A stretch of DNA of 64,000 nucleotides from Subtercola endophyticus (GTDB taxonomy: Bacteria > Actinomycetota > Actinomycetes > Actinomycetales > Microbacteriaceae): the NCBI RefSeq assembly GCF_021044565.1, contig NZ_CP087997.1, positions 558,001 through 622,000 of the forward strand, written 5' to 3'. This document shows, piece after piece, positions 44,836 through 53,294 of the stretch. A program made the position numbers and the translations under genes. The notes under the pieces are model-generated. The model did no database searches. It saw only the letters and a program-made list of their open reading frames with translations, and was not told where the DNA came from. The stretch's first letter is position 1. Every line of letters begins with the position of its first letter.

Positions 44836-44908
44836 AGACGATGCGCGGGGGTCTGGATGGAGGATTTTAGAGCCGTCGGGCTAGCCATCGAACAATATGA
44901 CCGACGGA

Positions 44909-46000
44909 TCATCCTGCGGCGTTGAAATTCCTCGACCGAGACCGAGCCTGGTCGAGGGCATCGGCAACCGCGTCGAGGTCGTCGTCGAAAAGGTCTGCGT
45001 AGGTGTCGAGGGTCATGGCGGCTGACTTGTGCCCGAGCATCCGTTGCACGGCCTTCACGTTGGCTCCTGCACTGATCGCCAGGCTGGCGGCAGTGTGTCT
45101 GAGGTCGTGCAGCGTGATGCGAGGGAACGACGGATCGTCCTTCTGCAGCCGGCGAATCGCGTACTCGTACCAGCCGTCTCGGGATGATGGAGTTCCGAGA
45201 TGCGTGTTGCCGTCACCGAACACGAGCTGCTCGCGGGACTTTCCTTCGCAAAACCGCGCCAGCGGCTCGGCGAAAAATGAGGGATAGGGCACGCTTCGAG
45301 CTTCGTGCCCTTTCGGAGTACCGATGACAATTCGGCCGCCGACTCGTGGCGCGTTCACCTGAACGAGAACCCGGCGACGCAGTGTGTCGAGCGAGCCGAC
45401 TCGCATCCCGATTGCCTCGCCCCACCGCAGACCGGTGTAAGCGAGGAAGAGCACGAGCGTTTCGTTCTGGCCGCACTCTGCAGCCAGTCGGTCTACCTGC
45501 TCGTGCGCGAGGTAGACGCGACGTTTCGGCGTCTTTCGGGGGAGGTTCACCCCTCGGGCTGGATTGGCGAGCATCCGTCTGTCGGCAACTGCGGAGTCAA
45601 GAATGGATGCGAGCACACCGTGGGCGCGCAGCACAACCGAGGCGTTCTTGCGGCTATTCAGCTCTGTTACCCACGCCTGCACCTCGCTGGGCCTGATTCC
45701 GCCGACCGCTCGCTCGGCCCAAAGCGGCGCCACGTGAAGTCGGTAGGCGCGTTGGATTGGGTCGAGGCTGCTCGGCTTCAGATGCGTTTGGTGCTGTAGC
45801 CAGCCGGCCGCCAGGGTGCCGACGGTTACTCGTGCATGACTCTCGTCGATCCACTGGCCACGTGCCATCGAGACTTCGTTCTCGGCCAGAAACAGCTCGG
45901 CCTCGCGTTTCGTTTTGAAACCGTTCTTGCGGGTCTGGCTGTGGTCAGGCTTTCGGTATCTGACCCGATACCGCTTGCCGGCTGCCGATTCGTACGACAT
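44909..46000 (-). CDS. int: Tyrosine-type site-specific integrase
   Basis: A 363-residue tyrosine recombinase of the kind coded by actinobacterial phages and integrative elements. N-terminal arm-binding part: AGKRYRVRYRKPDHSQT and KREAELFLAENEV. Core-binding domain at about residues 55-150. In the catalytic domain all key residues are present: R192 (TGLRWGE), K230 (GTPKGHE), H298 and R301 (LHDLRHTAA), H324 (LGHKSAAMT), and Y334 (DTYADLF). It should therefore be active if expressed. ATG 46000 is the first codon after the transposase remnant, so the native upstream region and possibly the first few codons are gone. Confidence 0.92.
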   Translation of the reverse strand: MSYESAAGKRYRVRYRKPDHSQTRKNGFKTKREAELFLAENEVSMARGQWIDESHARVTVGTLAAGWLQHQTHLKPSSLDPIQRAYRLHVAPLWAERAVGGIRPSEVQAWVTELNSRKNASVVLRAHGVLASILDSAVADRRMLANPARGVNLPRKTPKRRVYLAHEQVDRLAAECGQNETLVLFLAYTGLRWGEAIGMRVGSLDTLRRRVLVQVNAPRVGGRIVIGTPKGHEARSVPYPSFFAEPLARFCEGKSREQLVFGDGNTHLGTPSSRDGWYEYAIRRLQKDDPSFPRITLHDLRHTAASLAISAGANVKAVQRMLGHKSAAMTLDTYADLFDDDLDAVADALDQARSRSRNFNAAG

Positions 46001-46222
46001 GCCATGGCCGAGGCATTCAACTCGCTATTCAAAGCCGAACTGATCCGTAACCGCGGCCCGTGGAAGAGCATCGACGACCTCGAAATCGCTGTCGCCGAGT
46101 ACATCGACTGGTTCAACCACCGCCGCCTACACGGCGAGCTGAGCCACGTCCCACCCATCGAGAAAGAAAACGCCTACTACACACAAACCCCCGCCCCTCA
46201 ACTGAGAGAACGGGTCAACTAA
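46001..46222 (+). pseudogene. 3' remnant of an IS3-family transposase (orfB)
   Basis: The last 70 codons of an IS3-type DDE integrase are present: AEAFNSLFKAELI, WKSIDDLEIAVAEYIDWFNHRRLHGEL with the final catalytic Glu region, and the family tail ending ENAYYTQ. Everything before this is missing, because the sequence changes directly to the integrase gene at 46000. The following GCCTCCACCAAACCCGGGGC (46225-46244) looks like an IS3 terminal inverted repeat. Confidence 0.8.
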
Positions 46223-46306
46223 AGCCTCCACCAAACCCGGGGCTAGACAAATTGAATGCGTGCAGCAATGCCCCGAAATCGGGCGAACGCTCCAACTGAC
46301 CCCGGG

Positions 46307-47242
46307 TCAGTCGATCCGGTAGTGCTCGCCGTCGGAGTGCACGTGGCCGCAGGTGGGCGGGCCGAAGTGGGTGCCGAGAACGAGGGTTCCCGAGTCGGCC
46401 CATTCGGCGACCAGGCGCTTGCGGGTGGCGCGGGACTGGTCCATGTCGGTGTCTAGCTGGGACGACCATTCGGGGCGGGCGACCTGGTAGATCGAGTGGG
46501 CCATGTCGCCCGTGATCACGGCGGATTCGCCGTTGGACTCGATCACGACGCAGACGTGCCCGGGGGTGTGCCCGGGCGACGGCACCAAGCGCACACCCGG
46601 GGCGATCGTCGCATCCGATTGGACCAGCTCCATCAGGCCCGCGTCGGCGATCGGGCGCACGGAGTCGTTGAACACGGCGGCGCCGTCGACCATCTGACGT
46701 GCCCAGTCGGAGGTGTAACCGCTGCCAGCCTCGGGGTCGTCGGCGTAGCTCTTCCAGTGCTCGTACTCCGATCGCACGAAGTAGTAGCGGGCATTGGGGA
46801 ACGTGGGGCGCCACTCGCCGTCGACCAGGATCGTGTTCCAACCCGTGTGGTCGATGTGCAGGTGCGTGCAGATCACACCGTCGACGGTCTCGGGTGACCA
46901 GCCGATCTCGGTGAGGCGGTCGAGGAAGTCGGTATGCAGGCCGGAGAACATCGCGGCGGCGCGCTGTTTGTCGTTTCCGATGCCGGTGTCGACGATCAGG
47001 CGCTTGCCGTCGGGAGTCTCGATCAAGAACGAGTGCACGCCGGCCGCGATCTCACCGGCCTCGTTCATCCACGTCGGCTCCAGCCAGTCCTTCATGGCGA
47101 GCACCTCCTCCAGCGACCCGCTGTCCCAGCCCTGTGCGATCGCCGGGCTGAGCGGCGACCAGTACAGCATCTCGACGTGTTTGGTGATCGGGATCTCCCC
47201 GATCAGCCAGTGGTCTGCACCCGTGGTGGCCCCTGCATCCAT
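46307..47242 (-). CDS. MBL-fold metallo-hydrolase
   Basis: A 311-residue metallo-beta-lactamase-fold enzyme. The metal motif is CTHLHIDHTGWN (HxHxDH), followed by the conserved VPSPGHTPGHVCV, ITGDMAHS and GTHFGPP, which complete a two-metal site. It is closest in style to lactonase and other small-molecule hydrolases; substrate unknown. It lies between the integrative-element remnant and an IS481 element, 1.3 kb from the oxygenase of the catabolic cluster, and may belong to it. The 197-bp gap after its start (47243-47439) shows no gene. Confidence 0.85.
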   Translation of the reverse strand: MDAGATTGADHWLIGEIPITKHVEMLYWSPLSPAIAQGWDSGSLEEVLAMKDWLEPTWMNEAGEIAAGVHSFLIETPDGKRLIVDTGIGNDKQRAAAMFSGLHTDFLDRLTEIGWSPETVDGVICTHLHIDHTGWNTILVDGEWRPTFPNARYYFVRSEYEHWKSYADDPEAGSGYTSDWARQMVDGAAVFNDSVRPIADAGLMELVQSDATIAPGVRLVPSPGHTPGHVCVVIESNGESAVITGDMAHSIYQVARPEWSSQLDTDMDQSRATRKRLVAEWADSGTLVLGTHFGPPTCGHVHSDGEHYRID

Positions 47243-47439
47243 CGTGTCTCCTCATCGAGCGGCGGATGCTCGCACTTTATCGGGCGGGGGAATCACAGGT
47301 ACAGGACCGGATGGGCAACGCAGAATTGTCGATCGGGTCGTGATAGAGCATCGTCGATGCCCGGACATGGTCTTGCTTCTGCGATCGCGACGGTGATGCT
47401 TGCGCGCGTCCTCGCACTGCACGTTGCTTGGTGGACTAG

Positions 47440-48524
47440 TTGTACTTGGCCATCAGGTTGGTGTCACGCGGTTGATGGGTGTGGTTCCGATGCCGGTGTG
47501 GATGCGTTCAGTGTTGTAGTAGTTCAGCCAGGGCGCAAGGGCGCGCGCACGTTCGGTGTTGCTGGTGAACGGGCGGGCGTACGCCCATTCGGTGGCGAGG
47601 GTGCGGTTCAGGCGTTCGACTTTCCCATTGGTCCAGGGGCAGTGCGGTTTGATGAAGCGTTGCACTGCGCCGAGCTGGGCGACTGCCGCCTTGAACGCAG
47701 TCGAGTGCCGGTACGCGAAAGCGTTGTCGCTGATCACGCGTTCGATTCGTGGGATGCCGCAGCTGGCGAAGAACTCCGCAGCGCGCAGGAGCACCCCGGC
47801 AGCGGTAGCGCCCTTCTCGTCGGCACAGATTTCGGCGTACGCGAGCCGGGTGTGGTCATCGATCACAGCGTGCACGTAGTCGTAGCCAACCCGGCCGCGG
47901 CTGGTCTTGTGGTTCCGAGACGTTTGAGCAGGATCGGCCCGCCATCCGCCGCCGTTAGGGATCCGGCCAAGCTTTTTCACATCGACATGCACAAGCTCGC
48001 CGGGGCGTTCTCGTTCGTACCGGTTCGCTGTCGCCCGGGTGGCTCGGATGGGCTGCCCGGAGACGGGGTCGCAGTCCGCGAGCGGGGGTATCTCGTGACG
48101 GGCAAGGATCCGTGACACGGTCCGAGCGGCAACGGTGGTTTCGGCTGCGATCCGTGCGGGCCCGCACCGCAGCCGGGCACGAGCGTCGAGGACGGCTTCC
48201 TCTCGGTCAGGACTCGTGCGAGTCGGTGTGTGGTGTGGCCGACTGGACCTGTCGACCAAACCGGGAAGGCCCTCGGCGCGGTAGCGGCGCACCCACCGGT
48301 ACGCGCACTGCCTCGAGATGCCGAGTTCCTTCGCAACGTGGGCCGCAGGACGGCCTGAGAGAACGCGTTCTACGAGCAGAACCCTGCCGCGAACAGTGAG
48401 TCGGGCATTAACGTGGGACATGAGGACCTCCGTGACCTGAAGAGATGTCAGATACCTCCACTAAGCCCCGGAGGTCCTCCTCAAATCAAGCCCCGAACGT
48501 CACCAACGTCATGGCCAAGTACAC
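47440..48524. mobile_element. Complete IS481-family insertion sequence
   Basis: A 1085-bp element. The 24-bp terminal inverted repeats read TGTACTTGGCCAT followed by a short variable part and GTTGGTG, with three mismatches between the ends. It is flanked on both sides by CTAG (47436-47439 and 48525-48528), the target duplication expected of IS481. It holds one intact transposase gene, so it may be mobile. The right end stops one base before the stop codon of the oxygenase gene. Confidence 0.93.
47453..48421 (-). CDS. IS481-family transposase
   Basis: A 322-residue DDE transposase. N-terminal HTH: RPAAHVAKELGISRQCAYRWVRRY. Catalytic core: LVHVDVKKLGRIPNGGGW (first Asp), YDYVHAVIDDHTRLAYAEI, ISDNAFAYR (second Asp), and CPWTNGKVERLNRTLATEWAYAR (Glu). 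The tail LAPWLNYYNTERIHTGIGTTPINRV is typical. The reading frame is intact and fills the element. Confidence 0.95.
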   Translation of the reverse strand: MSHVNARLTVRGRVLLVERVLSGRPAAHVAKELGISRQCAYRWVRRYRAEGLPGLVDRSSRPHHTPTRTSPDREEAVLDARARLRCGPARIAAETTVAARTVSRILARHEIPPLADCDPVSGQPIRATRATANRYERERPGELVHVDVKKLGRIPNGGGWRADPAQTSRNHKTSRGRVGYDYVHAVIDDHTRLAYAEICADEKGATAAGVLLRAAEFFASCGIPRIERVISDNAFAYRHSTAFKAAVAQLGAVQRFIKPHCPWTNGKVERLNRTLATEWAYARPFTSNTERARALAPWLNYYNTERIHTGIGTTPINRVTPT

Positions 48525-48529
48525 CTAGT

Positions 48530-49981
48530 TCAGGCGGCAGTGGTCATGCTGGCGATACTGCTTTCGAGGACTTGTTGGCTTGCCCAACTACCGTGGAAGC
48601 CGAACGGAATGCGAACCGGCAATGCCACCCGGGCGAGAGGGATCCGTGTGAAGTTCGAGGCGTCGTGAACCAGCAACTCGCTGAGTTCGGTCTCGGGATT
48701 CCACCAAATCGACAGGATGTATCCATCGTCCTCGACGGATGCTCCATCGCGCGCGACGAAGACCGGTTCGCTCGGGCTGGTCAGATTGTCGGGGCCTTCA
48801 ACGACGACCGTCGAATCCGCCACGTAATCGTGTTTCGCCAGACCATCGCTCATGGTTGCGGGGCTCAATGATCTCGTGGTCACGAAGTAACCGAAGCGGT
48901 GCTGTATGCCGAGGTACGCGTCATTGATCTTCGGGAATTCGCCGGCGATACCTGAGAGCATCGTGTCGGCTACTTTTCCGGTCTTGACGTTGACGCGCCA
49001 TTGCCACGGAAGCGCCGGAGGGAACCATTCGTGAGACGACAATGGCGTGTTGCCGTGGGCGGGGTTCCCGAGGCGTGAAATTCGATGAAGATCGATCACG
49101 ACCTCGTCGCCGATCTCATACGCGTTGTAGAAGTGAGTCGGACCGAAGATCCCATTTGCTTCGTACCAGGTGACTTTCTTAGTGCGCCGGTCCATCAACA
49201 CGATCTGAGTGCCGTGCGGGAGTGCGCTTTCGTCCCAAATCACGCCGGGGCGACCCTGCATGATGAGATCGAGTCGGAACAGCGACGGGGTCACGAAGAA
49301 GATCGCGTAGTTGTCGCTGACCACGAAGTCGTGCATCAGCACGGGCAGCCCTATGTCGATCGAGTGGGTTTCGATGATCTGCCCCGACGTCACGTCTGCC
49401 CGGTACCAGGTTATTATCGGCCCCTTTGCGGCGAAGAACAGCATGTCGCCGCACAGGCGATCGATCTTGTAGTGCGCTGTGCAGAGGGTGTCTATTCCAC
49501 CGTGAAAATCATAGGTGCCTTGTGTGGCCAGAGTCTCGGGGTGCAATTGATGAGGAAGGCCACCTTCGAAATACACCAGCAGTCGATCGTCGAAAATGCC
49601 GACGTTGGTATTTGCAACGTTCTTGGATGGCGGCGCGCCGAGGGGAGCTCGACCGGGAGTGCCGCCATTGACGAAACCGCTGTAGACAGCTTCGCCTTGC
49701 TCGATCTCGACTTTCATCGAATCCGTCTCGACCCAGCGTGTGCGGTAGGCGACTCTCCCGTCGCGAATGTAGACACCGCATACCATTCCGTCACCTTCCC
49801 ACCAGTGGTACCGATCGGTGTTGCGGGGCTCGAACCGAGGGTTTGACGAGATGCGGAAAAGTGCGCCAGCGAGGTCGGAGGGGATTTCACCGATGATCGG
49901 CAGGTCGAATGCTTCCGATTCTGTCGTCCACGGGGAGAACGGCCCGTTGAGAAATTTGTTGTCAGTCGGCCACAGCGTCAT
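48530..49981 (-). CDS. Carotenoid-oxygenase-family dioxygenase (possible stilbene or apocarotenoid cleavage)
   Basis: Non-haem Fe(II) enzyme that cuts a C=C double bond with O2 into two aldehydes/ketones. The 483-residue seven-bladed propeller has the four iron-binding His: H170 (CTAHYK), H217 (LMHDFV), H283 (PTHFYN) and H463 (GFHGSW). The substrate-side segment YHWWEGDGMVCGVYIRDG is also typical. ATG 49981 is used because GGAC stands seven bases ahead and the product then begins as in relatives (NKFLNGPFSPW). Two aldehyde dehydrogenases and ring-cleavage genes nearby favour an aromatic (lignostilbene-like) substrate over a carotenoid; this is inference. The stop lies two bases from the IS481 target duplication. 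Confidence 0.88.
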   Translation of the reverse strand: MTLWPTDNKFLNGPFSPWTTESEAFDLPIIGEIPSDLAGALFRISSNPRFEPRNTDRYHWWEGDGMVCGVYIRDGRVAYRTRWVETDSMKVEIEQGEAVYSGFVNGGTPGRAPLGAPPSKNVANTNVGIFDDRLLVYFEGGLPHQLHPETLATQGTYDFHGGIDTLCTAHYKIDRLCGDMLFFAAKGPIITWYRADVTSGQIIETHSIDIGLPVLMHDFVVSDNYAIFFVTPSLFRLDLIMQGRPGVIWDESALPHGTQIVLMDRRTKKVTWYEANGIFGPTHFYNAYEIGDEVVIDLHRISRLGNPAHGNTPLSSHEWFPPALPWQWRVNVKTGKVADTMLSGIAGEFPKINDAYLGIQHRFGYFVTTRSLSPATMSDGLAKHDYVADSTVVVEGPDNLTSPSEPVFVARDGASVEDDGYILSIWWNPETELSELLVHDASNFTRIPLARVALPVRIPFGFHGSWASQQVLESSIASMTTAA

Positions 49982-50124
49982 TGGTAGGTCCTTTCGGGCG
50001 CTCCTCCTGTGCGCTTCGGCACGCACAGCAGGTTCGCGATTAGATCCTCCTTCGAAGAGCAGAGTGCTGCCAGCGTTCTGGTGACACATTTTCGGGCCTG
50101 AACTGCGTTCAGAAGTCAATCCCG

Positions 50125-51414
50125 CTATGACGCATCGTCCAGGGTGGCCGACTCCAGTGCGACAAGCAACTCGAAGGAGCGATCATCGATTTCGTGTCCG
50201 AGGAGTTCGGATGCACGCCGGACGCGAGCGGCGACGGTGTTCGGAGCGATATTGAGTCGTGAAGCTGCGGCAGCTCGACTTCGGCCGGATTTGAGGTACA
50301 ACCGAAGTGTCTCTCGAAGCTCCCGCAGCCGTGGGTCCGGCCCGAGTAGTGGTGCGATCTCGATCCGTGCGAATCGCTGGGCTGCTTCTCGGTTCAGCGC
50401 AAGAAGCGCAGAAAAACCGTTGTCTCGGAAGGCCCAGAAGCGCCGAACGTCTGAGTGTCCAGCGAGGGCGCGCAGATCTTGTGCGCATCGGTAGCCAGTG
50501 CGAACTCCGGCCTGTCCCTGACCGGCCGGTCCGAGTGCCAGACGCATCCAGGATGGTCGAGGTACGGCGGAGATGATCTTGTCGACGTGGTGGGGAGCGT
50601 CGCCTGAGTATCGCCACCAGAGAACGGTCACTTCGTCGAATCCGATCGCAATCGAACCGTGAGCGTTCGTTGCTGCGGCAATGTCGGAAAGTATTCGCTG
50701 CATCTCGGCTTCACGATCTGGAACAAACGAGCCAGGCGTCGCCCAGGCGAACGCAATGAGGTGTGTTCCAGTGAGCCGAATGCCCAGAATGGATTCAGCG
50801 TCTGGTGGAGGAGTGTCTCCGGCGACAATGACATCGAGAACCGAGCGCCGAAGGGCCGGAATGCGACCATTCCAGAGCCTTTGTTCGTCGTCGTAGGCGT
50901 TGCTCAGATCGCGGATGTAGACGTTGGCGTACGCAAACATGCGCGCATTGATCTCCCGCACCGCGTCTACGAACTCCACGGCTCTGAGTTCATCTTGCAT
51001 GACGGCGAGCAAGGCGTCTTGAACCAAAGTGTGTGACACCCACACGGTTTGCAGCACCGCACCGACTCCGACACCTTGCCGAACTGCCGCGCGGGCATTG
51101 TCGATTGCACCGGCGGGGGCAAGCATGTGTTGCGGATCTGCATTGACAAACAGCGCGATGAGTGTGGAGAGGATGCATTCTTCGCAGCCTTGACGTTCGC
51201 GACCGGTCACCATGGTCGGCAGTTCAGACACCGAGGCAGTCACATCGGCGACCACTCGCACCGCCGTCTCAACGGCCCAGGCGACCATTTCGGGTCCGAG
51301 AATGTCGACTGCCCTGCTGCGTTCGGCTGCGCCTGCGGCAGAATTGGCAAGGAGGCTTGCCCAGTCAGCTGATGAATGAAGACCGCGCATCCACTCCGAA
51401 GTCTTTGTGTTCAC
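50125..51414 (-). CDS. PucR-family transcriptional regulator
   Basis: A 429-residue regulator with a long sensory N-terminal region and the family C-terminal HTH: LRETLRLYLKSGRSRAAAASRLNIAPNTVAARVRRASELLG (the recognition part is NIAPNTVAARVRRA). The middle part (about residues 185-300) fits the GGDEF-like fold of this family. Starts at GTG 51414. It is upstream of and parallel to the oxygenase gene (143-bp gap) and divergent from the first aldehyde dehydrogenase (205-bp gap), so it is placed to control both. Confidence 0.88.
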   Translation of the reverse strand: MNTKTSEWMRGLHSSADWASLLANSAAGAAERSRAVDILGPEMVAWAVETAVRVVADVTASVSELPTMVTGRERQGCEECILSTLIALFVNADPQHMLAPAGAIDNARAAVRQGVGVGAVLQTVWVSHTLVQDALLAVMQDELRAVEFVDAVREINARMFAYANVYIRDLSNAYDDEQRLWNGRIPALRRSVLDVIVAGDTPPPDAESILGIRLTGTHLIAFAWATPGSFVPDREAEMQRILSDIAAATNAHGSIAIGFDEVTVLWWRYSGDAPHHVDKIISAVPRPSWMRLALGPAGQGQAGVRTGYRCAQDLRALAGHSDVRRFWAFRDNGFSALLALNREAAQRFARIEIAPLLGPDPRLRELRETLRLYLKSGRSRAAAASRLNIAPNTVAARVRRASELLGHEIDDRSFELLVALESATLDDAS

Positions 51415-51546
51415 CGGCTCGGGTCAATCTCCTCTCGGCGACGGTCGGGTAAGAAATCCCGCGATCTGGCCTGCAAAAAGCATAGGCGAGACGGCGAGTA
51501 TGGGCTGGAAATTCTAAATGGTCCTGAATGTCAGGGTAAAGTGTCT

Positions 51547-51558
51547 CTATTGTAGGAC
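51547..51558 (+). promoter_or_regulatory. Candidate operator ahead of aldehyde dehydrogenase 1
   Basis: CTATTGTAGGAC is a shortened form of the motif CTATTGATAAATAGGAC seen ahead of the iclR gene. A second small palindrome, TCCTGAATGTCAGGG, stands at 51522-51536. Both lie 60-100 bp before the GTG of the aldehyde dehydrogenase. Confidence 0.35.
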
Positions 51559-51619
51559 TAAGGCAGTTCAACGAGCGTCGACTCGGCCCGCGCGGTCGGC
51601 GCGTTCAAGGAGGTTAGCA

Positions 51620-53146
51620 GTGACCAACGTGACAACGGCGATCAAGAAGTCTGTATTGCTCACCGCTCGGGGGTGGACAGGTGAGGCGTACTCGGGCGGC
51701 TGGTTCCGCGGTGCCGGAGACCAGATGCCGGTGATCGAGAAAGCCACCCTCTCTCAGCTCGCGGTAGTCGATCAGATCACGACTGCCCAGCTCGATCAGG
51801 TTGCTGAGCGCGCGAGGGATGCACGTAAGGGCTGGGCGGCTGACCCCCAGTTGCGCCGCAGTGTTCTCCTTCGAGCCTGCGAGATTCTCGAAGCCAACCG
51901 CGGGGAGGTCGTCGAATGGATTGTCCGTGAGTCGGGAAGCATCCCGGCGAAGGGCAACGGCGAGGTCACCGATTCGATTGCCGAGCTAGCAAACGCCGCC
52001 GACCTGGCGACGGAGGAACACGGCGTGATTCTGCGCAAGGGTGGCACGGAACTGACAAGTGTGGCCGAGCGAGTGCCTTATGGCACGGTGGGAATCATAA
52101 CCCCGTGGAACGTGCCACTGTTGCTCGCGATGCGTTCCGTCGCGCCAGCCTTGGGGCTTGGCAACACGGTCATTCTCAAGCCCGACAATCAGACGGCGAT
52201 CAGTGGGGGAATTCTGATCGCCAGAGTGCTCGAAGAGGCTGGGGTGCCGAGCGGGGTGTTCAATGTGGTGCCCGGCGCGGGTACGGTGATTGGCGAGGCG
52301 CTCATTCTGCATCCGCTGGTCGGACTCGTCAGCTTCACGGGTTCTACCATGACGGGTCGACGCATCGCGAGCTTGGCGGCTCCGCTCTTGAAGAAAGTCG
52401 CTCTCGAACTTGGCGGCAAGAATCCGCATGTGGTGCTCGCAGATGCAGATGTTGATGGTGCTGCGGCCTCAGGCGCCTGGGGAACGTTTCAGCATCAGGG
52501 ACAAGTGTGTATGGCAATCGGCCGGCATATCGTCGATTCTGAGGTGGTCGATCGCTACACCTCGAATCTGGTTGCACGCGCCGCGATCTTGCGGCAAGGT
52601 GATCCCTTCGTCGACGAAGTCGAACTCGGCCCTCTCATCAACGAGCGTCAGGCCGCTCACGTCGAGGAAATCGTGGAAGACGCGCGTGCGCGCGGTGCCG
52701 TCGTCGTTGGTGGCGAGCGGCACGGGGCATTTATGCCGCCGACCGTCATCAGTGGCGTTGTTCCGGGAATGCGCGCGTACGGTGAGGAGATCTTCGGGCC
52801 GGTAGCCGTCGTGATTGCCGCAAAGAGCGACGAAGACGCGATCCGTATTGCGAATGACACAGAATACGGTTTGTCCGCGTCGGTACACAGTGCCGATCTG
52901 CTCCGGGCCAATTCTGTCGCAGACCGGATTCGCTCTGGGATGGTGCACATCAATGCTCAGCCCATCAACGACAACCCATGGTCTCCCATGGGGGGTCTTG
53001 GCGCATCCGGAAGCGGCGGAAGATTCGGGGGTCCAGCGAATGTTGAGATGTTCACGACGTGGCGATGGCGCACAACGCGCACGGTGCCCGAACGCGGTTT
53101 CTTCCCTGAACCGAAATCGCAATCGGGTCACGTGTCGCTCGATTGA
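51620..53146 (+). CDS. Aldehyde dehydrogenase 1 (aromatic-aldehyde type)
   Basis: NAD(P)-dependent dehydrogenase of the ALDH superfamily, about 508 residues. Catalytic residues are in place: N164 (TPWNVP), E263 (LELGGKNP), C297 (GQVCMA); cofactor loop FTGSTMTG; end segment GGLGASGSGGRFGG. The pattern GQVCMAIGRHIV is common in vanillin/benzaldehyde dehydrogenases. GTG 51620 has AAGGAGG seven bases ahead; the open frame further upstream is ignored. It runs parallel to a second, different aldehyde dehydrogenase 148 bp downstream. Confidence 0.92.
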   Translation: MTNVTTAIKKSVLLTARGWTGEAYSGGWFRGAGDQMPVIEKATLSQLAVVDQITTAQLDQVAERARDARKGWAADPQLRRSVLLRACEILEANRGEVVEWIVRESGSIPAKGNGEVTDSIAELANAADLATEEHGVILRKGGTELTSVAERVPYGTVGIITPWNVPLLLAMRSVAPALGLGNTVILKPDNQTAISGGILIARVLEEAGVPSGVFNVVPGAGTVIGEALILHPLVGLVSFTGSTMTGRRIASLAAPLLKKVALELGGKNPHVVLADADVDGAAASGAWGTFQHQGQVCMAIGRHIVDSEVVDRYTSNLVARAAILRQGDPFVDEVELGPLINERQAAHVEEIVEDARARGAVVVGGERHGAFMPPTVISGVVPGMRAYGEEIFGPVAVVIAAKSDEDAIRIANDTEYGLSASVHSADLLRANSVADRIRSGMVHINAQPINDNPWSPMGGLGASGSGGRFGGPANVEMFTTWRWRTTRTVPERGFFPEPKSQSGHVSLD

Positions 53147-53185
53147 CCTGTCCGTCATTGTGTCGTAGAGTCTCGTATGTCAACA

Positions 53186-53207
53186 CTATTGACCTGTTTT
53201 ACAGGAC
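53186..53207 (+). promoter_or_regulatory. Candidate operator ahead of aldehyde dehydrogenase 2
   Basis: The palindrome CCTGTTTTACAGG (53193-53205) is preceded by CTATTGA and followed by AC, so the whole matches the CTATTG...AGGAC outline of the site ahead of iclR with a longer centre. TTGACC within it could be a -35 box. Confidence 0.4.
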
Positions 53208-53294
53208 ACATGTGAACCAAAGAAGGTTCACCGCGTCGGGTGATCGTCGAGCTTGCACGAGGCGACAGCACCCTACCTATATATAGGAGGAAGA

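Larger units (their letters stand above)
41409..46300. mobile_element. Remnant of an integrative element behind tRNA-Leu
   Basis: The block starts directly after the tRNA 3' end and contains short direct repeats, orphan and immunity-like genes, and an intact tyrosine integrase. It is closed by a transposase stump. Base composition is visibly lower in GC than the core genes before it. I could not find a second copy of the tRNA 3' end downstream in this window, so the right attachment site is either lost or beyond 64000. The right limit given is the end of the transposase remnant and is approximate. Confidence 0.5.

Noticed and set aside
46215..46841. 208-codon minus-strand frame over the MBL hydrolase end
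   Set aside because: Arg-rich shadow of the MBL gene in another frame.
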